In this document: in pieces, positions 54,673 through 63,416 of the stretch | How the letters are laid out: every line of letters starts with the position of its first letter | How positions within the stretch are numbered: the stretch's first letter is position 1 | Source of the DNA: Geodermatophilus obscurus | GTDB taxonomy: Bacteria; Actinomycetota; Actinomycetes; Mycobacteriales; Geodermatophilaceae | Assembly (NCBI RefSeq): GCF_900115395.1 | Contig: NZ_FOWE01000008.1 | Location: 62,001-126,000 of the forward strand | Reading direction: 5' to 3' | DNA length: 64,000 nucleotides | Made by a program: the position numbers and the translations under genes | The notes under the pieces: model-generated | Database searches by the model: none | Told to the model about the DNA's origin: nothing | The model's input: only the letters and a program-made list of their open reading frames with translations

Positions 54673-55833
54673 ATGCGTTCCTCCGTCCTCGCCGCCGCCG
54701 TCCTCGTGCTGACCGGCTGCACGTCCGCCGTCGCCGGCACCGCCACGGCGCCGGCCGCCCCCTCCCCCGGGCTGCTCGGCAGCGTCGACCTCGCCGCCGT
54801 CGACGACGAGCTGACCCCCCGCGACGTCGTCGCGCTCGACGACGGCTCGTTCCTCGTGCTGCTGACCGGCGACTCCTACTACGGCAGGGAGGCGGGCAGC
54901 GCCCTGGTCGAGCTGGTGCCCGGCGCGGACGGACCGACCGTCGGCACGGTGACCGCGGGCGCGCCGTACGTCGGTGGCAGCGAGGTGCACGTCGCCGACG
55001 ACGGCACGGTGGTCGCCGTCGGTTCCGTTCCGGTCGGGGACGGCGACGACGAGCAGCTCGACGTCGCCCTCACCGTCCTCGCACCGGGCGCGGAGCGGAC
55101 CGAGGTCCGGGTGCTCCCCGCCGACCCGGAGCTGGGCACCGCCGACCGCGCGACCGCTGCCCTCGCCCCCCACGGGCGGACCCTGTACGCCGCGCTGCGG
55201 TGGTACGTCGTCGGCGGGGACGAGGTGACCCGCCTGGTGACGGTCGACGTCGCGACCGGCGCGGTGACCGCGGGCGCCGACCTGCAGGTGACGGCGCCCG
55301 GCGGTGCGGACGTCGCCGACCTGGCGCTGCGGCCGGACGGCGGGCTGACCGCGCTGGTCACCACCTACCGCGTGCCCGGGGAGGGCGACTCCGACGCCGT
55401 GCTGGTGGGGTACGACGCCGGCCTGCGGCTCGCCGGCGGGCCGGTCGACGTCATCGGCGACGGCAGCGAGGGCCACGGGCACGCGCTGCGGGTGCTCGAC
55501 GACGGGACCGCCGTCGTCTCCCTCAGCACCAGCGGGACCGACCACCGGCTGGTGACCGTCCGGGACGGCGCGGTGGAGGAGTCGCACGCGCTCCCCTTCA
55601 TCGCTGCCGAGGTCGACGTCGCACCCGGTTCGCGGCGGGTGTGGCTGAACCTGGGCTCGGCCGAGGTGCACACCGTCGCCCCGCTCGACGTCGACACCGG
55701 GGAGCTGGGGCGGCAGGTGCCGCTGTGCTCGGAGGGCGGCGCACCCCTGGACCTCGCCGTCTCGGCCGACGGCGGCACGCTGGTCGCCTCCGGGGTCTGC
55801 GCCGGTGGGGACGTCGCCCACCTGGTCGGCTGA
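54673..55833 (+). CDS. Propeller-like lipoprotein, paralogue 3
   Basis: 386 residues. Signal LAAAVLVLTGCTSAVAGTAT has lipobox LTGC. Blade segments VHVADDGTVVAVGSVPVGDG, LAPHGRTLYAALRWYVVGGD and TRLVTVDVATGAVTAGADL align with the two upstream genes. It starts 11 bases after paralogue 2, so the three form one transcription unit. Function unknown. Confidence 0.8.
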   Translation: MRSSVLAAAVLVLTGCTSAVAGTATAPAAPSPGLLGSVDLAAVDDELTPRDVVALDDGSFLVLLTGDSYYGREAGSALVELVPGADGPTVGTVTAGAPYVGGSEVHVADDGTVVAVGSVPVGDGDDEQLDVALTVLAPGAERTEVRVLPADPELGTADRATAALAPHGRTLYAALRWYVVGGDEVTRLVTVDVATGAVTAGADLQVTAPGGADVADLALRPDGGLTALVTTYRVPGEGDSDAVLVGYDAGLRLAGGPVDVIGDGSEGHGHALRVLDDGTAVVSLSTSGTDHRLVTVRDGAVEESHALPFIAAEVDVAPGSRRVWLNLGSAEVHTVAPLDVDTGELGRQVPLCSEGGAPLDLAVSADGGTLVASGVCAGGDVAHLVG

Positions 55834-55861
55834 GCCCGGCCCGAGCGGGTAGGGGGTGGGC

Positions 55862-56374
55862 ATGGGGAACCCGCCGATCCTGCTGCTGGACGTCGACGGC
55901 GTCCTCAACTCGCCCCGCCGGGACCTGCCGGAGGGGTGGCGGCAGGGGTCGTTCAACGGTTACCGACTGTCGTGGGACCCGGGCATCACCGCGCGGCTGC
56001 GGGAGCTGCACGAGTCGGGCCGGGTGGAGATCCAGTGGCTGACAACCTGGACCACCGACGCCGACCGGCTGCTGGCCGAGCCGATGGGCCTGCCGCGGGG
56101 GCTGAAGACGCACGCCCGTGCCGACGCCGCGCCGACCGGGTTCCTCGGGGTGTTCGGCGGCTCGTCGGGCTGGTGGAAGCTGACCGCCGCGAAGGAGGTC
56201 GCCGAGGCCGAGCCGGACCGGCGGATCGTGTGGATCGACGACGACCTCGCCGCTCAGGCCGACGACACCGGTAACTGGCTGGCCGCCCATCCGCACGTGC
56301 TTGTGGTCGCGCCGGACCTGCACGTGGGGCTCACCCACGAGCAGCTCGACCGGGTCGAGGAGTGGCTCGGGTAG
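55862..56374 (+). CDS. HAD-like hydrolase (SAK_2 type)
   Basis: 170 residues from the ATG at 55862. The HAD nucleophile motif is LLLDVDGVLNSPR (Asp10 and Asp12), motif II lies at IQWLTTWTTDADRL (Thr), and the acidic motif at RIVWIDDDLAAQ. No cap domain. It resembles the HAD domains found in RNA-repair proteins and small phosphatases. Substrate unknown. Confidence 0.85.
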   Translation: MGNPPILLLDVDGVLNSPRRDLPEGWRQGSFNGYRLSWDPGITARLRELHESGRVEIQWLTTWTTDADRLLAEPMGLPRGLKTHARADAAPTGFLGVFGGSSGWWKLTAAKEVAEAEPDRRIVWIDDDLAAQADDTGNWLAAHPHVLVVAPDLHVGLTHEQLDRVEEWLG

Positions 56375-56383
56375 AACAGCCCG

Positions 56384-57310
56384 GTGCCGCCCCTTCCCGA
56401 TCGCGTGCTGGCCGTCTGCGAGCGGATCGACCGGGAGATCCGCACCCGCCCGGATTTCGCCCACACCAGCCACCTGCGCGTCGACGTCGGCGGGGAGGTC
56501 GTGTTCGACCACCACTACCGGGGACCGGCGGTCGCGGACGTGTTCTCGGTGACCAAGTCGGTGCTGGCGGCGGTGGCGGGGATCGCCGCGCGGGACGGGC
56601 ACCTGCGCGACCTGGACCTGCCGGTGGGCCCGGTGCTGGACCTGCCGCTGCCCGGCCAGACGGTGCGGCACCTGCTGACGATGACGCGCGGCTGCGAGAC
56701 CGGGGGCCCGTACGACATCGACGAGGTCTGCGCCCTCCCCAGCGGGTGGCTGGAGCGCATCGCGGCGGCGCCAGCGCTGGAGCCGCCCGGCACGCGGTTC
56801 CGCTACGACAACGGCGCCGCGCACCTGCTGGCCGCCGTCCTCGACCGGCTGCTGCCCGGCGGCCTGGCCTCCTTCGCCGAGCGGGAGCTGTTCGGGCCGC
56901 TCGGCATCACCGGGTGGCGGTGGCACCGCGACCCCGACGGCGTGCCCACCGGGCACGCGCACCTGGAGCTCGACGCCGCCGGGCTGGCGGCGCTGGGCCG
57001 GCTGTGGCTGTCCGGGACGCTGCTCGACCCGGGGTTCGCGCGGGACATGCTCACCGCGCACACGCGCGGCGGCCCGCCGGAGGAGCGGCCCTACGGCTAC
57101 CTCGTCTGGATCGACGACGCCGGCCCGCTGGCCGGCGGCTGGGCCGGGCAGCACGTGCACGCGGTACCGGCCGCGGACGCGGTGGTGGTGACTACCGGCG
57201 ACCCGGAGTTCTCCTTCGGCCCGCCGCCCCGCGACCGGCTGCAGGACGGGTGGCGGCCGGCGCACGACCTGGTGGCCGAGCACCTGCTGCCGGTCCTGGT
57301 GGGCGGCTGA
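56384..57310 (+). CDS. Serine hydrolase of the class C beta-lactamase family
   Basis: 308 residues from the GTG at 56384. SxxK is SVTK (Ser55, Lys58), YxN is YDN (141-143), with GWAGQHVHAVPAADAVVVTT for the third motif region. No signal peptide, so it is probably cytosolic and an esterase or peptidase rather than a beta-lactamase. Its stop overlaps the next ATG by one base (TGATG), coupling it to a class A beta-lactamase gene. Confidence 0.87.
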   Translation: MPPLPDRVLAVCERIDREIRTRPDFAHTSHLRVDVGGEVVFDHHYRGPAVADVFSVTKSVLAAVAGIAARDGHLRDLDLPVGPVLDLPLPGQTVRHLLTMTRGCETGGPYDIDEVCALPSGWLERIAAAPALEPPGTRFRYDNGAAHLLAAVLDRLLPGGLASFAERELFGPLGITGWRWHRDPDGVPTGHAHLELDAAGLAALGRLWLSGTLLDPGFARDMLTAHTRGGPPEERPYGYLVWIDDAGPLAGGWAGQHVHAVPAADAVVVTTGDPEFSFGPPPRDRLQDGWRPAHDLVAEHLLPVLVGG

Positions 57311-58203
57311 TGGCCCGCCGCGCCCTGCTCGTGTGCCTCCTGCTCGCAGGGTGCACGTCGCCGCAGGCCGCCGCTCCCTCGGTGACCACCAGCTCCCCGC
57401 CGGCGACCGTGTCCGCCGTCCCGGACGTCTCCGGTGAGTTCGCCACGCTGGAGGAGCGGTTCGACGCGCGGCTGGGTGTGTTCGCCGTCGACACCGGCTC
57501 TGGCGCGACGATCGAGCACCGGGCCGACGAGCGGTTCGCCTACGCCAGCACGATCAAGGCGCTGGCCGCCGGGGCGCTGCTGGCGCAGACGTCGCCGGCG
57601 GACCTGGCGCGGGCCGTGCCGATCGCCGCCGCCGACCTGGCGCCGGCGTACTCGCCGGTCACAGAGACGCGGGTGGGCGGCAGCATGACGCTGGCCGAGC
57701 TCTGCGACGCCGCCGTCCGGTTCAGCGACAACAGCGCGCTCAACCTGCTGCTGCGCGAGCTCGGCGGCCCGGCGGGGCTCGACGCGGCGCTGGAGCGGGT
57801 GGGCGACACGGTGACCGAGGTGGTGCGCGACGAGCCGGGGCTCAACAGCGCCGTCCCCGGCGATCCCCGCGACACGACGACGCCGCGGGCGCTGGCCGGG
57901 TCGCTGCGGGCGTACGCCCTGGACGCGGCCGCTCCCGAGGACCGCGAGCAGCTCGTGGACTGGCTGCGCCGCAACACCACCGGCGACGCGCTCATCCGCG
58001 CCGGCGTCCCCGACGACTGGGACGTCGGGGACAAGACCGGCACCGGCGCCTACGGCACCCGCAACGACGTCGCCGTGGTCATCCCACCCGGCCGGTCACC
58101 GATCGTGTTGGCGGTGATGTCGAGCCGGGACGAGCCGGACGCCGAGCACGACGACGCGCTGATCGCCGAGACCACGCGGGTGGTCGCCGCGGGGCTGATG
58201 TGA
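57310..58203 (+). CDS. Class A beta-lactamase, lipoprotein type
   Basis: 297 residues. Lipobox LLLAGC is near residue 15, so the enzyme is membrane-anchored outside. All class A motifs are present: STIK (Ser80, Lys83), SDN (140-142), ExxLN in DEPGLN (Glu176, Asn180) and KTG (243-245). It should hydrolyse penicillins or cephalosporins. Translation is coupled to the preceding class C-type serine hydrolase. Convergent with the OmpA lipoprotein gene. Confidence 0.93.
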   Translation: MARRALLVCLLLAGCTSPQAAAPSVTTSSPPATVSAVPDVSGEFATLEERFDARLGVFAVDTGSGATIEHRADERFAYASTIKALAAGALLAQTSPADLARAVPIAAADLAPAYSPVTETRVGGSMTLAELCDAAVRFSDNSALNLLLRELGGPAGLDAALERVGDTVTEVVRDEPGLNSAVPGDPRDTTTPRALAGSLRAYALDAAAPEDREQLVDWLRRNTTGDALIRAGVPDDWDVGDKTGTGAYGTRNDVAVVIPPGRSPIVLAVMSSRDEPDAEHDDALIAETTRVVAAGLM

Positions 58204-58206
58204 GTG

Positions 58207-59379
58207 TCAGCCGCAGGTCAGGCCAGCGCCGCCGACGAGCTGGACGACGACCCTGCGGTTCTGCGCCGCCTTGTCCTCGTCCAGTTCGCCGTCAGGTCCA
58301 TGGTCCTCGACATACTCCGGGAAATCACTGCCGAGTCCGATGGCTGCCATGGCGTCCGATGGGCTTTCGAACTCATCAGTCAGGAGAGACCGGACGGCCT
58401 CAGCCCGGCTCAGGCTGAGCTCGACCTGCCCGGCCATGTCACCGACCCTCGCCGTCGTGCCGGTCAGCGTTGCGGAGACGCCCGGCTGTGTCAGCTGCGC
58501 GGCAAGCGGCGCCAAGACCTCGAGCGTCGCAGCCCGATCAAGGAACTCCGCGCTGTCCGGCTTGAAGCGGACCAGATCGCTGGTCAACGTGACGGTGCAC
58601 GCGGCGCCGTCTGGGACCTCGACCGGCGTCACCTTGGGGAGGACGCCGACCGGAGGCACAAGCAGCCGGGATTCCTCGACGACGACGTCCGCGGCCCCGG
58701 CCCTCTCAGCGATCGCGGCCCAGATGTCAATGAGGTCCTGCCGCTGCGGCCGCCCGAGCGGCATCTGAGGGGAGAAGGTGTCGCCCAGCCCCTGGAAGAC
58801 GACCGTGCTGCCCTTGAGGTCTGGCAGCTCGTCGTCAGCCGCCAGCTGATCGGCCAGTGCCTTCGGATCCGCGCTCAGCACATCCCGTGCGCGGAAGTCG
58901 AGAGCGCCTGCGGTGGACAGGCCCGAGTCGACCACGACCACGGTGTGAGGGCCGGGTGCTGAGGAGATACTCCGCACTGCCTCGTCGAGCGCCCCGAGGA
59001 GGTCCGTCTCCTTGTCTTCGGCCCGGGCGGAGACGAGGCCGTCGAGCACGAGCTGCCGGTTCTCCACGCGGCTGGCATCCCGGGCCTGGCTCGTTGCCCC
59101 CTCGATGAGCAAGTCGATGGCTCCGGGTTCCACGAGCGACGGCTCGCCGTCGGCCACCGTGATCGACACTCGGGACTGGTCGTCGACTGCGGCGTCGAGG
59201 ACCTCCAGCGCCCCGCCGTCGAGCTGTGGTGCCGGCATGTTGCTGCGGGCACCCACCACGAAGGCGACGCCGCCCGTCGGCTCGGCGACGTCGTCACTGC
59301 CACAGCCGGTAAGGCCGGCGACCAGGGCAGCCGAGACGGCGACTGTCAGCAGACGACGCACAGGGCGAGAGGTCGACAC
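58207..59379 (-). CDS. OmpA-domain lipoprotein with possible vWA-like domain
   Basis: 390 residues from the GTG at 59379. Signal RRLLTVAVSAALVAGLTGC ends in a lipobox. The central region (AFVVGARSNMPAPQL, TDLLGALDEAVRSISS, HTVVVVDSGLSTAGALDF) resembles a von Willebrand A-like fold. The C-terminus is OmpA-like (RFKPDSAEFLDRAATLEVLA, LSLSRAEAVRSLL, AQNRRVVVQLV) and should bind peptidoglycan. Last gene of a three-gene operon with a membrane protein and a coiled-coil protein. The vWA reading is tentative. Confidence 0.8.
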   Translation of the reverse strand: MSTSRPVRRLLTVAVSAALVAGLTGCGSDDVAEPTGGVAFVVGARSNMPAPQLDGGALEVLDAAVDDQSRVSITVADGEPSLVEPGAIDLLIEGATSQARDASRVENRQLVLDGLVSARAEDKETDLLGALDEAVRSISSAPGPHTVVVVDSGLSTAGALDFRARDVLSADPKALADQLAADDELPDLKGSTVVFQGLGDTFSPQMPLGRPQRQDLIDIWAAIAERAGAADVVVEESRLLVPPVGVLPKVTPVEVPDGAACTVTLTSDLVRFKPDSAEFLDRAATLEVLAPLAAQLTQPGVSATLTGTTARVGDMAGQVELSLSRAEAVRSLLTDEFESPSDAMAAIGLGSDFPEYVEDHGPDGELDEDKAAQNRRVVVQLVGGAGLTCG

Positions 59380-59413
59380 GGTCGGTTTTCCGTTCTCGAG
59401 ATGCGGGGAGTGG

Positions 59414-60577
59414 TCAGGACGCCGGGCCGCGACCGGTGACGAGGCCGGTCGTCGCCTCGGGGAGGCCGAGGTGGGCCGCGACCTCGACGCGCACGAGCTC
59501 CTTGAGCTCGTCAATTTCGGCGTCGATGCGGTCGATGTCGGCGCGGGTCCGCAGCGCAGCGCGCTCGGCATCACCGCGGGCGAGGTCGAGCGCCTGCCGG
59601 GCTTCGTTGAGGAGGCGAGTCTCGGTGGCAACAGCCTGGCCCTGCTCCGGCAGTCGCTTGCGCAGAGCCAGGTAGGTCTTCATGCGCGGGTGGTGCTCGG
59701 AGAAGCCGGCGTAATAGGCGAGCAGACCCGAGGCGAGGAAGAGCCCGGCCAGGAGCACAGCCGACAGCAGCGGATCGGTGCCGGTACTCGTCGTCGTGGC
59801 GGTCCCGAAGCCGGTGGCCCCGGTGCCGCCGTCCTCGGACTCCAGGCGGAAGGCGAACGCGACACCGCCGAGCACCAGCCAGCCCGCCGTCATCAGCGCG
59901 ATGGCCACCCGGCCGATGCCGCCGCGCGCCTCGCGGAGGTCCTTCACCGCCCGGCCGATGCCGTGCATCAGCCCCACCGACGCGGCAGCGAAGGCCGCGG
60001 TCAGCGCACCGATGATCAGGGGGCCGGCCTCACGGTAGGCCGTGGCGAGGACGATGTAGAAGGTCGCGAGGTCACCGGCCGCCGCCAGGAGCAGCAGCAC
60101 GATCACGATGCCGCTGTGCCAAGGACGCCGGACCAGGCCCTCGAGCGGGTCGAGGGTGGGGCGGGGACGGCGGCGGCGTTCGCGGGACTCGACCGGCGGC
60201 TGCTCGGCGGGCCCGAGGAGTTGCGCCTCGAGGATGCCGATCACGCGCTCGGTGTGCGCGACCTCTGCCGTCGCGGACGCCAGCCGCTGATCGGCCGCGA
60301 GCACTTCTGCCTCGAGCCGGGCGACCTCGCGCTCTGCGGCGGCCGCGGCCCGGGTGCGGTCCGCCTCGGCATCAGCCCGCCGCGTGCGGCGGGTGCCCTC
60401 GAGCCAGGCGTCGAGGACGTCGCCATTGGCGGCGTCGAGCGAGCCGGCGGAGGCGAGCTGGGCGACCCGGGCTCGGACGTCCTCATGCGCGTCGCGACGG
60501 CCGGTGTTCGGCCACGCGAGGTCGACGGTCACGACGGGCGTGCTGTTCTCCACGGAGCGGGACCACGGACGGCTCAC
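59414..60577 (-). CDS. Coiled-coil membrane protein, four spans
   Basis: 387 residues from the GTG at 60577, with GGGAG upstream; longer frames overlap the previous gene. An N-terminal charged coiled coil (EREVARLEAEVLAADQRLAS) is followed by four hydrophobic helices (SGIVIVLLLLAAAGDLATFY, AGPLIIGALTAAFAAASVGL, VAIALMTAGWLVLGGVAFAF, LLSAVLLAGLFLASGLLAYY), then a second coiled coil to the end. The first codon overlaps the preceding stop. No family recognised. The layout suggests a cytosolic assembly anchored in the membrane and linked to the OmpA lipoprotein outside. Confidence 0.75.
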   Translation of the reverse strand: MSRPWSRSVENSTPVVTVDLAWPNTGRRDAHEDVRARVAQLASAGSLDAANGDVLDAWLEGTRRTRRADAEADRTRAAAAAEREVARLEAEVLAADQRLASATAEVAHTERVIGILEAQLLGPAEQPPVESRERRRRPRPTLDPLEGLVRRPWHSGIVIVLLLLAAAGDLATFYIVLATAYREAGPLIIGALTAAFAAASVGLMHGIGRAVKDLREARGGIGRVAIALMTAGWLVLGGVAFAFRLESEDGGTGATGFGTATTTSTGTDPLLSAVLLAGLFLASGLLAYYAGFSEHHPRMKTYLALRKRLPEQGQAVATETRLLNEARQALDLARGDAERAALRTRADIDRIDAEIDELKELVRVEVAAHLGLPEATTGLVTGRGPAS

Positions 60578-61293
60578 GCTGGTACTCCCGAGGGCTCGGT
60601 GGTCGGCAGGATCGGATCGGTCGCAGCCCAGGCCGGCGGCCGGGCGAGGTCGGTGCTCCACCGGCGCACAAGCTCCTCGCGCTCGGGGTGGCGGCGGATG
60701 AGGGCACGGCGGTAGATGGCGGCCTGACGGTTGGTGAACTGGCTGAGGCGGACGACGCGAGAACGGGCGACGTCTGCCTTCGCACGCAGGCGCGCCCGCA
60801 GGTCGGCCTGCTCGGCCAGCGCCTGGTCCAGTTGCTCCTGCAGCTCGGCCTGCGCGGCTCGAGCGCGGTCGAGCTGGCGGCGGTGAGCGACGGCCCGGCG
60901 CTCCCGGGTGGCCGACGGGGACATGGCGTCCTCGTTGGGGTAGCGCATGGCCAGCCACTCCTCGCCCGGAGGCTGGGCGCAGCGCCGGACCTCGTCGGCC
61001 TGACGCACCAGTGCGCCCTCCAGGGAGGACAGCCGCGCCTCGAGCTGCCCGAGACGGACGACCAAGTTGTCCACGTCGGCGAGGTACCGGGTGCGCTCGC
61101 GCTCGCAGGCATCACCGAACTGGACGACGAGCTCATGGAGCACAGGCGTGCTGCCTGCGTCCAAGCCCACCGGCAGGCCGGCCCGCCGGTCGGCACGGGC
61201 GTACCAGCGCAGACGCCACCTCTGGCGCCAGGTGACGCGCAAGGTGCGGTAGCCGAGATCGACCTGATCGGTGATGGGCCCGGCCACAGTCAC
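60574..61293 (-). CDS. Coiled-coil cytosolic protein, unknown
   Basis: 239 residues, first gene of the operon, with a four-base GTGA overlap to the next gene. Central helices (RYLADVDNLVVRLGQLEARL, AQAELQEQLDQALAEQADLR) form a coiled coil, and the C-terminus has RLSQFTNRQAAIYRRALIRR and a Pro-rich tail. No catalytic motif seen. Probably a partner of the membrane coiled-coil protein. Confidence 0.72.
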   Translation of the reverse strand: MTVAGPITDQVDLGYRTLRVTWRQRWRLRWYARADRRAGLPVGLDAGSTPVLHELVVQFGDACERERTRYLADVDNLVVRLGQLEARLSSLEGALVRQADEVRRCAQPPGEEWLAMRYPNEDAMSPSATRERRAVAHRRQLDRARAAQAELQEQLDQALAEQADLRARLRAKADVARSRVVRLSQFTNRQAAIYRRALIRRHPEREELVRRWSTDLARPPAWAATDPILPTTEPSGVPA

Positions 61294-61462
61294 TCCCGTC
61301 TCAGGCGCATCGCCCGCGAATCAACCAGTTGGATGACGCGGGGAAGGTCGAGAACGACGACTCCCCCGGTCGACCGTCCGCGTCGCAAAGGGACGGCGCA
61401 GACGAACGCTCAACGGAACCTATTCGTGTCGTAAGCGCGGGGACCGCTTGACGAAGAGCCCG

Positions 61463-61940
61463 TCATCCCAAGTGGGGAGGGCCGACGGGCACCCACCAAG
61501 TCCCATTGCGGATGACCGCGGTCGACACTCCAGACGGGAAGTAGGCCTCCCGCCGTCGGGCGAGCCGATCGAGCTCCCAGGTCCAGAGCACCCGGTTGGC
61601 CTTCCGCGTGTTGTGACGAGGACACAACGCCTGCCCGCTTGCGACCGTGGTGGACCCGCCTCGACTGTGCGGGTGTACGTGGTCGGCCTGCAGGTTCTCC
61701 GTGGCTCGGCATCGACGGCCGAGCCAGGAATCGCTCGCAGCGCTGTCCCGCCCTCTCCAGCAGGATCCGCTTGTCCGTCCGGATGAAGCAGCGCTGCGGA
61801 TCTCGCGCACGCCGCCCGTGGAGCAGGCCAGGGATCCTCCGGACCACGGCGTTGGCCAGCCGGAGGGCGAGCAGGGCGCCGGGCCAGGGCTCTGCCGCTA
61901 TTTGCTGTAGGCCGCCGAGTACGCCCCGACGACCTCTGCC
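61463..61940 (-). pseudogene. HNH endonuclease, frameshifted remnant
   Basis: The 5' part (PWPGALLALRLANAVVRRIP, RTDKRILLERAGQRCE) and the HNH core (TENLQADHVHPHSRGGSTTV, ALCPRHNTRKANRVLW) lie in different frames, with the break near 61700-61740. A one-base insertion or two-base deletion would explain it. The C-terminal part is otherwise normal for small actinobacterial HNH proteins. The start codon is lost or unclear, so the 5' boundary is approximate. Confidence 0.65.
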
Positions 61941-62009
61941 GGACCGAGGGTAGACGCCTGAAGGCGAAACGCGGTCACGCTTTGCTCGTCGGGAAGACGG
62001 ACGGCAGCC

Positions 62010-62455
62010 TTGAGCGACTCGCCGCAGGTGCACTCGGCCGGGGAGTTCGGACTCCCGTCGTGGACCGGCCGGGCGCAGAGCGACGCCTATCCCTTCACCC
62101 GATTGCGGTCCGACGGCGTCTGGACGCTCGGCTGCAACATGCCCATGGACAACGTCGGACCGTTGCGAGCCGACGTCACCGGGCGGCCCGAGGCTTCGCT
62201 GGAGGCTGCGCTGCGGTCACGTCCGGAGCTCGTCGGTGAGGTTGCGCGGGGCTCCTTGAGGTGCACTTCCCTGCCACCGTGGCGCCGGACGTCCTGGTCG
62301 CCGTCGGCCTGGACCCCGAGCTGCTGCATGGCGGAGCGCACGACCCGACGGTGAGGCGCAAGCGCAGCAGCAAGTGGCCGGCGCAGGTGTTCGAGGTGTG
62401 GGACCGGCAGTGCGCGTTCTTCGGCTTCGAGCGTGACATGAAGACAGGCTTCACC
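62010..62455 (+). pseudogene. Phosphorothioate-dependent (SBD-HNH) restriction gene, remnant
   Basis: EFGLPSWTGRAQSDAYPFTR and LRSDGVWTL, then PELVGEVARG in one frame, continue as LLEVHFPATVAPDVLVAVGL, KWPAQVFEVWDRQCAF in another. One G missing near 62250 in GCGCGGGGCTCC would restore it. The order of segments matches the sulphur-binding domain and the linker of SprMcrA/ScoMcrA-type enzymes that cut phosphorothioated DNA. The first 60-80 residues and the HNH nuclease are gone, the latter exactly where the lower-GC restriction island starts. Confidence 0.65.
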
Positions 62456-62533
62456 CAAAGATCACCTTACGATCGAGAACTCCGCTCCTGGTGGCACCCA
62501 CTTGATTTGGAACCGATTGCATACGGTAGGGCT

Positions 62534-63402
62534 ATGGAGACGGGCGACCCGATCATGACGGAGGAGCGGCGGCGCCTCCACGCCAGCTTGCTGACTGATC
62601 AAGCCTTTCGGTTAGCGAGTTGCGCGTCCCCAGCGACGCGGACAAGGACAACCGTGCGAGCGTCGCCTACGCCACTCACATCGCGACAGCCTTACGGGCG
62701 GAGACAGGGTTGCGCCTCGCTAGCCAATCCTCGGGCGGGAGATTCGAGCAAGCCTGCGCGAACTTCCTCAGCACGACCTTTCCCCGCCTCAGCCACCTGC
62801 GCCCGGGCGATTTGGGAATCACAAAGGTTGGAAGTCGCAACGCGGATTCCGGCGCCTCCCGCTTCGAGCAATACTCACACCTGGTAGAGCTGTCGGCCGC
62901 GGTCGAGGCAAACCCCTCGCTTCGCGCGGCACTAGGCAATGCCTATGCGATTGCCCCTGACGTAACCATCGCCCGTGCCCCCGTCGGCGATGAGGAGATT
63001 AATGCACACGACTGGCTGATAGATGATTCGGTGGCCACCCGCGCTACGATCCGCGCCCCAGTGCAGCCGCTGCCCATCTTGCATGCGGTTGTGTCATGCA
63101 AATGGACTCTCCGCCCGGACCGCGCTCAGAACGTCCGCAGTGAGGCACTCAACCTCGTCCGGAACCGCAAGGGCAGGCTCCCCCACGTCGTGGTGGTCAC
63201 CGGCGAGCCGACACCCACACGAATCTCATCACTCGCCCTCGGCACAGGCGACATTAACTGCGTATACCACTTCGCCCTACCAGAACTCATCGAAGCCGTG
63301 AAGACCTACGGCGCCGATGACGCCATTGAGCTGCTGGATATAATGATCCAGGGCAAGCGGCTCAAGGACATCGCCGACTTGCCCTTCGACCTCGCCGTCT
63401 AG
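62534..63402 (+). pseudogene. NgoMIV-like type II restriction endonuclease, frameshifted
   Basis: The body (SCKWTLRPDRAQNVRSEALN, LVRNRKGRLPHVVVVTGEPT, LALGTGDINCVYHFALPELI, GKRLKDIADLPFDLAV) closely resembles NgoMIV, which cuts GCCGGC; the catalytic SCK and Glu are present. The N-terminus METGDPIMTEERRRLHASLL reads in another frame, joined near 62605-62620 by a one-base deletion. With the frame restored the protein is about 289 residues, the family length. A TTG start at 62620 would give 260 residues without the first helix, of doubtful activity. Base composition is lower in GC than the flanks, indicating transfer. Confidence 0.85.
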
Positions 63403-63416
63403 CGAGTCAGCTTTGG

